Shown: piece by piece, positions 22,498 through 33,124 of the stretch
Layout: every line of letters begins with the position of its first letter
How positions within the stretch are numbered: the stretch's first letter is position 1
Assembly (NCBI RefSeq): GCF_040807025.1
Contig: NC_090942.1
Span: 68,094,911 to 68,158,910, forward strand
Length of the DNA stretch: 64,000 nucleotides
Reading direction: 5' to 3'
From: Struthio camelus
Taxonomy: Eukaryota > Chordata > Aves > Struthioniformes > Struthionidae
Position numbers and translations under genes: made by a program
Notes under the pieces: generated by a model
Seen by the model: only the letters and a program-made list of their open reading frames with translations
Told to the model about the DNA's origin: nothing
Database searches by the model: none

Positions 22498-22515
22498 CAT
22501 TTTCTCCTCTGCTTA

Positions 22516-25000
22516 TTCCAATTCTATCCCATTCCTTAGACTTAGTGTTTGAACCAGCCCAGGTAATCCATTTTTGTATTTGAACAAGACTTCAAGACTT
22601 TTTTTGTGTGAAGAAAGGTAACTGTTCCTTGAAACAAGTGATTTACTGTTTAATTTGGAAAGAGGAGCAGAACAAAGGAATTTACTGTGATGGATAGCTG
22701 TCTCATGGCAGAATCGCAGAGTTTTCCCTTGGCACTGTGCACGCATAAGAGGTGTTTCTTTACTTGAAATGAGTGATGCTGAAATTTGGTGTTTTTTTGG
22801 GAGGGCTTGCTGCCTGTCTAGCTCTCTGAGTGAAGGCCAGCTGAAGCAACAGTGTTACAGGTTTGGTGCTTTGACAGTATGTGAAAGCATCCCTTTCGAG
22901 ATCCAGCCAAGTCAGTGGAAGAGGCTAGTGCTCCTGTACTGAAGCTGGAGCCGGAAGTGTTTCTTCCTGACAGGCAAAGTCACTCGGATAAGTTCAAGCG
23001 GACTGGTGGGAGCAAGGACTCCTGGTAGGAGATGACGGTAAGTAACTGAGTTCAGAAGATGAGGCTTTTCCTGACGATGGGGAAAGCGTTGCAACCTTAG
23101 CACGATTTTTGTTACAAGATACTATTCTGGACTTCAGTGGAGCAACTCTTGATTTATTCCTGCTGCGATACTGGCTCTTTCCTAACTGAGCAAGATGGTA
23201 TCCAGAGGTGAACGTCAAAGTCCTTTCAGTGAAAATCCTTCATAGACTGCAAGATTAGTGAGTGGCACGTGATTTAAATACAACAAGGTCTATTTTGGGC
23301 ATATTCGCATTATCTGCTACAGATGTTTAAAAATATCTTAGGCATGATTCAGTTCACCTAAAATGAAAAGCTTTGCATGGAGTCATTGAAGAGAAGTAGG
23401 TGCACCAAAAGATGATTTAAATCAAGTACGTAAACTTAGTGCAACTTCCTTCTTTGCAGCTTCTACCCTCTTTCAGATTTCTTTTCTCTCTTTATTGTTG
23501 CTTCACTTCTGTGACTGCAGGTGCTGTCTGGGTAGCCTCAGGGTGCTGTGAACATCAGTTTTAATGGGAAAAGTGTTTTCTGCATGAGGCAGATAACCAA
23601 ATGGAGGAGTGCAGCTGTGAAGGAGGAAGCTGCTCCTATGGGGACACTGGGTAGTATGGACTAGCCATCTTCAGAGCAACGGTGGAATGAGATGAGGAAG
23701 CAAATTTCTGGGTGAAGTCCTCCTGTGCATCACCAGAATCAACGATCACAATAAGTATGACAGCTACTAAAATAATAGCTTCCAGTGCAAGTATTATAAA
23801 GCTTCATTACAAAAAAAAATGTGTTATATCAACTCTGAAGACAAGAAAAAGGAGGCATGTACTTTATATCAACTCTGAAGACAAGAAAAAGGAGGCATGT
23901 ACTTGCTTAAGTGATTTTTCTGGAGGTCACCAATAGACCAGGAATAGATCCCAGATTTCCAAAGCCTGCATTCAGTACTTTAACTGTGCTATCAGTAAAG
24001 CAAACTTTGTCTGTATCGTGCTGGATGGCAACTAATTTTATTCTGATTATGTGCTTTGGAGATTTCTTTTTATGTGACTTCTACAACACTGAGTCTGTAA
24101 CATGCTTTCTGAGTAGAGGCTTGGGTGCTCTCCAGCACCAGTGACTAAACAGTTGCAAGTCTTCTAATCTGAGGTAGTATAAACATTTTGTTTCAATGCC
24201 ATATAGAAAAAAGGGAAGCTCCTTCTAAATGGTTCTCATAGCATGTGATGTCATTATTTAGGCTGTCTAGACTAGGGGTAAGAGCACAGTGTATTCTGCA
24301 CACCTTGTCATACGGTTGCCTGTATTGGAGATACAACTCCCTTTTGGCTCATATTTTCCTCTTTCCTTCCCATAGAAATCAGGACACAAGGAGGAAGATG
24401 ACATGTGTCCATGTCTCCTTTATCAGATGCAGCTGATGAACACCTGGAACAGGCACCTGGGAAATACTCCTATCTTCCTCAGTATGAACATAGTTGGCAG
24501 TAAGCAAACACAAAGCATGTGCCTTTGCAGGTTAACTTGTCTCTATATTGGATTTGTGAAGGCGTTAAGGTATCCATTTCAAATGGCATTGGGTATCAAA
24601 TTAGCCTTTTTGCTACAGCAAATAACATTTTGCTGTTGGAGAAGAGTGCTGTTAGTATTCCCATTGCAAAGTACGCGTTTGTGTTGACTTACAATGACTC
24701 AGAATGATATTGGTGCTGCAATTACACTATTGTGGGCCTAAAGAGGAAGTAAAACATTCTGAGAAATAAAAAAACAAACAAACAAAACAAAACTAGTGTT
24801 CTACCTGCTGAATATATATGAGGGGATGTGATGCTGAAATCTGACGCCGGTTACCCTGAATACTTTTGGTTTTGTTTTTCTTTTTAAGCTTTATATTTAC
24901 TAGTGCGAATGGTTTGCAAGACTCTCTCGTGTATCGGAGAGATGTCGTTGTTATAGGGGACGGTGACACCTGCTTTGCCCTCATGTCCTGCCCAGTAAGA
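22516..25000. other. Intergenic, no recognised gene
   Basis: No exon, RNA gene or transposon was recognised. It contains a 40-bp tandem duplication at 23824-23904 and an A-rich (AAAC)n stretch at about 24766-24793. Confidence 0.5.
23824..23904 (+). repeat. Exact 40-bp tandem duplication
   Basis: The segment beginning TTATATCAACTCTGAAGACA is repeated head to tail with a period of 40 bp and no mismatch over 81 bp. Perfect identity points to a recent duplication or an assembly artefact. It lies in non-coding DNA. Confidence 0.9.
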
Positions 25001-25310
25001 GCTTGCGTGGCGAGGAGCGCGCCGGCCTGGGTTCGTTAACGCCGAGCCTGGATGCTCAGACCTCATGTTGACGTGGGGGTCTGGAAGCTCACGGCTTCTG
25101 GGGGCTTCCGTGGGACGGGGGCCCGGCCCGGCCGCTCCGAGGTGCGTCTGGCCCGCAGGGCTGCGGCGCGGCCCGGCGAGGGGGGCCCGGCCGGGCGCCG
25201 AGGCGAGCGGCGGCCGGGCCGGGCCGGGCGTTGCCATGGGGACGGAGCCGGGCCCGGCCCGACCGCCAGGGGGCGCTGCCGGCGCCTTGCAGCCAGCCAG
25301 GCCCGGGGAG
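25000..25310. promoter_or_regulatory. Small intergenic CpG island with CTCF-type site
   Basis: About 300 bp of dense CpG and GGGCC-rich sequence stands alone in AT-rich intergenic DNA, 2.5 kb past the SINHCAF poly(A) site. Donor-like sites follow on the + strand (GAG|GTGCGT with junction after 25141, CTG|GTGAGA after 25432), so it could start a non-coding transcript. It may equally be an insulator or enhancer. No coding sequence is recognised in it. Confidence 0.55.
25263..25280 (+). promoter_or_regulatory. CTCF-binding motif
   Basis: CCGCCAGGGGGCGCTGCC carries the full CTCF core CCAGGGGGCGCTG. Its orientation is + strand. It sits in the intergenic CpG island between SINHCAF and CAPRIN2 and is a good candidate for an insulator or loop anchor. 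Confidence 0.65.
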
Positions 25311-25360
25311 TTCTCTATGAAAAGCGGAAATCGGCGGTTTGAAACTTTGTGTTTTGGGGT

Positions 25361-25395
25361 TTTTTTTTGTTTGTTTTGTTTTGTTTTGTTTTTTG
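25361..25395. repeat. T-rich (TTTTG)n simple repeat
   Basis: T8G followed by TTTG/TTTTG units just right of the CpG island. An oppositely oriented A-rich (AAAC)n repeat lies at about 24766-24793 on its left. Confidence 0.75.
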
Positions 25396-25563
25396 GCAAA
25401 ACGTTCCTGCACCAACTGATGGGGATGACCTGGTGAGAACAAGGGCGTGCGTCGGGTTTCTCTGCATAATCATCCCTTCCCAAACGACAGCGATGGTGTA
25501 TTTGGGAAACATCCTGCTGAAATCCACAGGCAGGAACAACCTCCTAATTGTTCTTTCTAGGTC

Positions 25564-25605
25564 ATGACTCACTTGCTCTTCAGGCTTTGGCAAAAGCTGA
25601 GTCAC
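25564..25605. promoter_or_regulatory. Paired AP-1/MARE-type sites
   Basis: TGACTCA at 25565-25571 and TGAGTCA at 25598-25604, the latter within GCTGAGTCAC as in NF-E2/MAF recognition elements. The cores are 33 bp apart, close to three helical turns, and lie 300 bp from the CpG island. Together they suggest an enhancer. Confidence 0.45.
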
Positions 25606-27258
25606 CTATTAATATTCAGCACTCTATATTCCGCTCGCATGGCCAGCAGGCTCCGCTTCCGACTCATAAAAAATGAGAACAAACCACCCCCTTCTTAGCT
25701 CCATCTTTTCTCCTCCCAAAGAGACAGAATGAGCAACGGGGTGTGAGAGAGCAGGGACTGCGAATGACCTGCGTTGGAAAATCAGTCCTGTTGCCCTTAG
25801 GAGTGACTCTGGTGGGTAAAATGGGGCCGGTGGGCACCGCTGGGTGTTGCCTGGGCGGACGCACCAGGTGCAGCGCTCCTCTCGGCCACAGCAGAGTCGC
25901 AGAGGAGGAGAAACGCCTGCAGGCGGGAGAGCTTCGCCACGGTGGCGAAGGGGCCGCAGGTTGCGGCAGGCAGACTTTGCCCGTAGGACATCGCGTGTTG
26001 CCGAAGGGCCTGCTAGACTGACCGTCTCTGACTGCTGGGAGTCGTGTTCGGCTTACGGTCTTGGCCGTGAGTATCTTTGTGTCCTTCCTGGTTTGGATGT
26101 TGAAATATGTTTTTGGATCTGACTGTTTAATTACTCTCCATCTCAATGAAGTGCTGCTGAACAGAGAAATAAACATACTTTTGCCCGGGCAAAACCTGGG
26201 CTTGTAACCAAGTACCATCATATGATTGTGGGGCTTTAACCACCTGATGGTGGTTTGAAGACAACCAGGAAAATCAACTGACAGGTGGGGCTGGGAATTA
26301 TAGAAAGCCAACCTTTGCTGTTAGTAACGCTTTCTTGCTGACCAGATTAAGAAAAGTATGCTAGAGTGAGTGCTGGAAAGGTAACGTGCCAAACCCTAAA
26401 GAGGGGAGAAAGAGAGGTAGAATGTCATGTAGGTACAGGCAGCTCTTGGATCAGCGTGTCTCAGCAGAGCACTTAATCTGTTTCAGTTACCTCTTGCCTA
26501 TGGAGAACAGCCACTGCGTGATGCTTCCGCTCTGGAGAGGATGGGGTGGGGAGACACTGTCTGTGGGACCCATGGAAAGTGAAGCTCCATTTCTGAGAAG
26601 GGGGGGCCAGAAGGTATTCTGGGTATGCAAGGAGTAAGGCCAGGAGGCAGCCTCTGGAGTCTCTTTAGCCACAGGGGAGTTTAAGAGCACTTGTATAACC
26701 AGATGTGAGAGCCTGGGGAGCTCAGCTGTGAAGGCTTGACTGTGGCAATACATAACATTGGCATAGTTACCCATGCACCTCTGGCTGCTGCTATTAAGAA
26801 GGTCTGACAACAGCTTCAGGGCTACAGGTAATGCTTCTTTGTTGCCTCAGAGATTTGACCTCCTGTTGGCAGAATAAAGTGACTGCTCAGGTTTTAGTTT
26901 AATTATTTGTTTGTATTCTGTCTTAATGATGGTCCGTTGTGGCTTTCCTTGTGGGCATCATCATGGCTCCGTGCCTCCAGAAAGGAGGTGAAGAGGGAGC
27001 AGAAAGCATTTTGAGTTTGAACAGTGCCCCGCGCAGGTCAAGGGCTGATCCCACTTAGCCAGTATGAATCTGGACTCCATGAGACACTGACTGTTCAGTC
27101 AGGCTCTGTGCTGTATCCTCTGACTAATCTGTGTACAGGTGTTTAGCACAGTGGTGATCAGACCCGAGAGCTGCAGGGCCTTCCAGAGCGTGCTCTGGCT
27201 GGCCTGGCATTGCGTGCTGTCTTTCAGCCCTCCTGTACGTATTAAGAGTTAGAATATA

Positions 27259-27295
27259 AAAAGGGGAGAAAGGGGAGAGAAAAGGGGAGAAAAGC
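27259..27295 (+). repeat. Purine GGGGAGAAA tandem units
   Basis: Three closely spaced copies of GGGGAGA(A) separated by A-rich linkers form a purine-only stretch on the + strand. It is a short low-complexity repeat. Confidence 0.7.
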
Positions 27296-27520
27296 AGCAA
27301 TGCTCCCAGTCTGTAGGACAGGTGGTGTAAAGTTTGGTGACAATCGGGGAATTGTGTGGCAGGGAATTAAGTGACTCGATCGGTGATGAAACTCCCCAAG
27401 TGATGTTCCTCATGCCCTTCCCGCCCTGTGGTACCCTGCCAGACACAATGATTCCCTCTTCTTTTGACTTAAGTTCTCCCCTCATATTTGTTCCCCCAGC
27501 CACCTGCGTGATTGTTCTAG

Positions 27521-27571
27521 GGCTGGTACCTTTGCCGGGCTGGTACCTTTGCCAGGCTGTTACCCTTTACA
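27521..27571 (+). repeat. 17-bp minisatellite, three copies
   Basis: The unit GGCTGGTACCTTTGCCG is repeated three times head to tail. The second copy differs at one base and the third is more diverged. It is probably a local expansion. Confidence 0.85.
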
Positions 27572-29894
27572 GGGCACAAGTTGGAGAGGCCTCTTCCTTC
27601 CCCTGAACAGTTCACTGATTGCCACTTGCCCATAAGCGAGCTGTTCAAGAGGCTGGGGGCACTCCAGCACTCCTTCTTCCCTCGCTGCAATCAAACTCTT
27701 GAGGTGTACGAGATCCTAGATGAAAGGTAGAAATACAGAAGACTTTTATTTTTCTGAAATTGGAGGGACCGGAGGCATTATTATAAAATAATAACAACTC
27801 CATTATTTTTGAGAGTTGTCATCCAAAATTTCTGTACTGTAGCAAACCTTCTCCCTTGGTGCCTTTAATCTAACAAGGAGGGGAGGTCAAAACTAAGAAC
27901 ACAGAAACATTAGTATTATTATAGCAGTGCCTGGTAGCAACATTTTCATTAAGGACCTCTCAAGAGTTTTCACATAAACGCTTATTTTCAGGTTGTAAAA
28001 CAGCCATAAAATTCACCTCCTTGCTGATACTAGGTACTTAAGGTCTCAGACTACCAGCACTTCAATTAGATTTCTGGTTGAAGCAGAGTCCTGAAAATCC
28101 TCCCACGTGTTCTGATTTGAATTGCATTTTCTGTGGTCTCTGTGCTTTAAAATACAGCGTGGTTCTGAGTGAAATTATTTGTAATGTGCACGTTCTATAG
28201 GTTTCCAAATTAAATGCAAAAGCTAGTATATTTGATTCAATATCTTAAAATTTGCTTTCCTTAAAGAAGGTGCTGAGTACACCTGATGGGTGCTGAGTAC
28301 ACATAGCCTCTCCTTGTTTTGAAGATGGTAGTAGAGCCTCTTTAGTAGTGAAAGAATGTGAAGGTGGGACAGCAGGCAGTACAGAGCTAGCACAAAGAAG
28401 CCATTGAGCATCCATGAAACAAGTGTACTAATAAGAAGAGGATAGTGCTTGCAGCTAGGTGAAAATCCATTTCTAAGTTGGGGTTCACACACATGTTCAT
28501 AGCTAGATCTCAATGTTTTGGGGCAAGTTCTTCTATTTGCCTCCCTCAAAAAGTCATATAGTGAAAGTTTGCAATATCCTAAGGGAAAAGGGATTACGAT
28601 GAACATCTTTAGGCTGCACAGCAAAGGAACTAAGGATGATATTAATGTGTCTAAAGGTAGAGACCTACAGCATGCATGTCTCCTGGTAAAGCTTGGCTTT
28701 ATTTATAGCCATCTCGGTTTAGGCACAGTTATCTGAAAGGGGCCATTTTAGGAAATACGCCAAAAATCCTGTCTTGGGAACATTTTGAGAACCTGAAATC
28801 CAACTGTCAGGTGCATTTTAAAAACATCTATATGGCATCAGTCAAAGCTATCTTGAAAAATCCCCATGCCTGCTTCCTCAGCAGACGGTACTTTGAAAGT
28901 GTCTAAATTGTACTGCAAGGTGGAGCTGGCTAAAGGACCCCTTAGGTGGTCATTTCGGTATGCCCTTATGGTCCCATCTCATGGCCAAGTTGAAAATGCC
29001 CCAGTGTCCTATCTGCGGATCAGTGAGAGAACACCCAGGCCATAGGGAGTCCAGTCTGAAAACTACAGAAGGTTTTGTCAGTCAGTGTAAATCAGTGTTA
29101 CTGATTGATTCCAAGACAGATGGCACTAGCTCAAGATTTGGCCACTAAAAGTGGGTGGAGAGTATAAAGAGGTGGAGAGGAATTGCTTCCAGTAGGGCCT
29201 TTTAGCAAGGGAAGAGGCTGATGTTCATTCCTGCCTTTTCCCACTGCTGCTGGAGCGCTCTGCAGTGATGTTAGAGCTATAGCTGTGTTCATGGTAGTAC
29301 TTGCACCAGGTACTTTTATTCTCGGTATGTGGTTGCCCTGCAAGTTTGTAAGAGCTGGATCCCGTGTGGCTGTCCTCCACAGTAAAATAAGCCACAATCC
29401 CAGCACCACTGCAAGCTGGTAGATGCAGAGGAAAATCAGAGGAAAGCTTTCTTAGAAGCTGGAATAGAGATGCTAGATGTGCCTCCCCCACTGCCAGACC
29501 TGTTCTCAAATATTTAAACTGTCAGGTAGCATGATGCTGTAGCACTTGGCAATGGTGCAACTCATGCTGCTGAACAACTTGCCTTCTGAGATCAAAGAAG
29601 TAATTGCTCCCTGATGACACAGGTTGACCTGGCGTATTTGGGCTCTCAACATTCATTTGCCCCCAAGACGTGATTGGTGGGTCCTCCTTCTGCTTGAAAG
29701 GGGGCTGACTGGGGACCATGGCCTCTTCCACACTTTCTGTAACAGTGAGAGAAACAGATCTTATACCCACCTACAGTCTTTTTTCAACTCTGCCTTAGGG
29801 AGAATATGCATCAGGAGGTAAATCAGTAGGTGGGCTGCTTTGCTGCTAGATCAAGAGACTCTGGCACTCATTCCTCTGAGCAACCGATACCTTC

Positions 29895-29911
29895 TGTGTG
29901 TGTGTGTGTGG
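29895..29911 (+). repeat. (TG)8 microsatellite
   Basis: Short dinucleotide repeat followed by a T run, in intergenic DNA. Confidence 0.85.
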
Positions 29912-30544
29912 TTTTTTTTTAATCTTCACAGAGCAAAAATGTTGGACATGGAGGAGGCATGCATGGCATGTATCTCCTGTAGAGGCCATTAAGTATTAAG
30001 GGCCGAATCCTGTTCAAGGATGTGGACCATTTCAATAGAGTCGAAAGAAGCTCTGTTCTTTCATCTGAGAGCAGATGCAAGTTAGATGTGAATCTTGTAG
30101 CTGATTCTCAGACATGCCATAACTAGAAGAATCACCAACTTTTGTTCCACTCTGATGAGATTTCACAGCTGTGTACTGCTGCTTATTAGTATCACCTTAA
30201 TTAGGGCTGAAGGTTACACTTGAACAGCAGTAACATGGTAGTAATTACAACAGAGTTTTGATATAGAATGAGCAGGTCTTCCACACACTGCAGAAACCCT
30301 GTTAAAGTAATTAGAAAAATGGAATGGACTGAGTCCAAATGAAATATCACAGACGTGTTATTAATGCCTTCTAGCAGGGATTGCTCTAATGGCAAGACCA
30401 CTTTGAGAGGAACCAGAGCAAACTGCTGACAGAGTTCTTTACAGAAAGGCAACCTCGTGAAGGTGGCAGAGGGCTAGCTCACAGGGAGCTGATTAGGTCA
30501 ATGTAAATAACGCGCGGTGAATGCAGCCTCCTTTTATATTTCAG

Positions 30545-30955
30545 AATGACCGAGCTCCCTGTACCAAAGAACTGCACTGGAGAGAGAAACAGGAGGTACT
30601 GCTGCGCAGCGCGAAACAATGTTGCCTGCCGTGCAGGGAGCAAATGTATTAGCGTGGACAGGCCATATCCAGTGGAGCGTGTTTTAAGTGTGTGCGCTTC
30701 AGCCTGCCTGCGGCGGTGCAGGAGAAGCAGTGCCGTACATGCCCAGACGGTCACGCAGCCTATCCATGGGCTCCTGCTGATCTAGCTCCAGGGGCAGAAG
30801 CAGGGCAGGCATTGTACGGCGTACAGTTGTTCCTGAAGCTGTTGTAGCATGGAGAGCTACTGTAGTTAACATGCGGCTTTACATCCTGAAGAGGCATCAC
30901 GATTATTGTTCTCCTTTATGCTGGAATGAAATAAATCAGGAATTTAGGAACCTCT
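30545..30955 (+). other. Possible unannotated 3'-terminal exon
   Basis: A good acceptor (CCTCCTTTTATATTTCAG, ending at 30544) is followed by an ATG at 30546 opening a 79-codon frame with ten cysteines, which stops near 30785. An AATAAA signal lies at 30930-30935 with T-rich sequence downstream. The exon body is more CpG-rich than its flanks. The protein is not recognised: it has no signal peptide and the cysteine spacing fits no family I know. It may be the last exon of a non-coding RNA, possibly starting at the 25-kb island. It could also be chance. Confidence 0.25.
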
Positions 30956-30959
30956 TTGT

Positions 30960-33120
30960 TCCTTTTTCTGTAATTTTTAATGTTCAAAAATTACATAGTT
31001 GCTAATACTTAAAATTTAAAGTAGTCATAAACAGAGGTCGAGAAACCTAGTAAGAGAAACCAAATAAAAATTAATCATGTTGTACACTAGCTCCATTAAA
31101 TAACATCATTTTCTTAGTCTAATCCTTGCTTCTTTTGTCCTTTTCAGTCTTGTTTTTTCTCTGTCTCTATGAGTGTTTCCGTCACTTGTGTCCGTCCCAA
31201 TGGCTGAGTTTCAGGCACGCTTTTGATGTATGAGTGATAATCATAATGTTGTTGCTGTGCTTTACACCTTTGAGGGTAGAGGAGAGTCCTGATACAAGTT
31301 GAGCGTGTAAGATAAGGATCGAATGGAGAAAGAAGAACAGGCAGCAAATGGATTTCGATAAGGGAAGACTGAGCAGAAGAGGCTCTTAGGGAAGAAGTGG
31401 GAGAGGAGGGTTTCTTGGTGTGAGGAAGATGAGTTTTCTAAATATAAGAGATGGCAGTAATATAATGCAGTTTACTGCTGCAGATGTAGAAAAATGTGCC
31501 TTTTAGGAAAGCTCTGGGAGAATATGGAGAGAAATGTGAGGGGGAACAAAAGGAGAGCTGAGAAATACACGGTCTTTAACACATTTTCAGTAGTGTTAAC
31601 ATACAGTCGCCGTCGGTTGTCACTTTTGCTTTTGGAAGGCAAAAGATTTCTCTGTCAGCAGACAGGAAGTAGCAGTTTGGCCTCACTGGTATTATGGGCT
31701 TTCTGTGTGACACAGGCTGTTTGCTAGGCAGGCACTTTCTCCTGTTTTGAAGGCGGATGAGTAAAGAGCCCATCCCCACCGTGTCGCCTCTGATCTTTTA
31801 TGCAAACTAACCCACGGGTATTGTTGTGCCTGTGTGAATATTGCTCTGTGCTACATTACGTGTGGCTCTGAGGCTTATAGGGAAAGCTCATGAGCCGCAG
31901 AACGACTGCGTGGCGACAGCATGGGCCTCTGGAGAAGTTACGCAGCCAAGCTGAGATCAGCTGGAGTAAAGCTGCGGAGATCTCCGGCCTCCCATATTCT
32001 CTTCCTTGTGGGGAATTTCTGGCAGCAGTGTCCTATGTAGACTGATCAGACCCCTTTTTACCTGCAGGGAAAATCCCTAAGAAACCAAACAAGAATGATT
32101 TTAATACCTGTGCACAAAAGTATGATTCAGACTTCTGCAGGCTTTGAGGGGCAAGGGAGAAGTTTTGGAGGTGAAATTTCTGCAGCGGAGTTTGGAAGGT
32201 GGGGAAGATGATTCTGGTAGTCTGCTGTATAGTTAGATAAGGCTTAATTTTCAGATATAAAATCAGGAAAGCCAGGTCTGTCCCTTACATGCAAGTTCTT
32301 TATTGTTTCCTATATCCCTTGGGTAAGAGTTAGGTTAAAGCAGTGATATCTGCAAACCGTGAGCTATAGGTAGTTTTCTCTTTATTTTATAACTTGGAGA
32401 TTATGTATGTGTGAGTTGGCCAAAATAAAAGGTCAGTGTTTTTATGTGGGATTATGTATGCTGGTTGCCTGTGACAGCAGGGGACCCGACTCAGTGACCC
32501 AGGAATTCCCTCCCAGCCCTATATTCTGAAATGAGAATGGAGTTGTGATTTTAAACTGTGTAACTTATTGCCTGCCTCCTTGTTTAGAGTGGTTTGTCTA
32601 GTTGCAGCCAAGTTTTTGGTCAAACTTTGCTAAAAGCGAGTTCAAAATTATGCTCTCACCTCTGCTTTTGTCTAAACTGGAACAAAGTGGAAATTACTCA
32701 TTTCTGTTTCAAATTTCCCCCTCATTTTAGAGTATGTGAACATATCTAGCTATCTGAACGTTTCAGAAAGACCCAACAGTCTGACTTCTGTTTCCACTAA
32801 CATCACAACACCCTGTATTGACAATATAAATCGGCTTTAAAGCGGCTGTAAATGTACAAGTGAAATTTACAGATAGTAAATCAGTATTTATGCGGGCAAG
32901 ACCCACTGTTGCAATACAGCAGCAGTAGCATAAGTTATACGCATGCATACATTGTAGGAGAGTTTACCCAGAGGCCCTACTAACTTCTGAGTGGCTTCAC
33001 CCGCTTCCTCCCAACTTCCAACTGCCTTTTCCTTCCCTTGATTGCACTTACTTTTGGGTCTGTGCAAGTTATCTGAGAGCATGGGTTATTCGAGGGTTAG
33101 GATAATGTATCTAGAAATGT
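30960..33120. other. Intergenic, no recognised gene
   Basis: No gene, RNA or identifiable transposon was seen. Open frames are all under 80 codons. Confidence 0.5.
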
Positions 33121-33124
33121 AACA

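Larger units (their letters stand above)
20318..22515 (+). other. SINHCAF: SINHCAF 3'UTR
   Basis: About 2.2 kb with no coding potential between the stop codon and paired poly(A) signals at 22469-22474 and 22492-22497. Earlier AATAAA motifs at 21858-21863 and 22087-22092, and ATTAAA near 20627, could give shorter transcripts. An exact Pumilio element (TGTACATA) lies at 20501-20508. A (TATT)n stretch is at about 22263-22280. The cleavage point is inferred. Confidence 0.8.
25606..30540. other. Intergenic, no recognised gene
   Basis: No exon was identified. It contains GGGGAGAAA-type units at 27259-27295, a 17-bp triplicate at 27521-27571, a 14-bp repeated word at 28269-28302 (period 20), a (TG)n run at 29895-29911, and a possible old dispersed repeat around 27920-28010 (ATTATTATAGCAGTGCCTGG context). 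A 215-codon minus-strand open frame at 25664-26311 lies in GC-rich DNA and shows no known domain. Confidence 0.45.
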
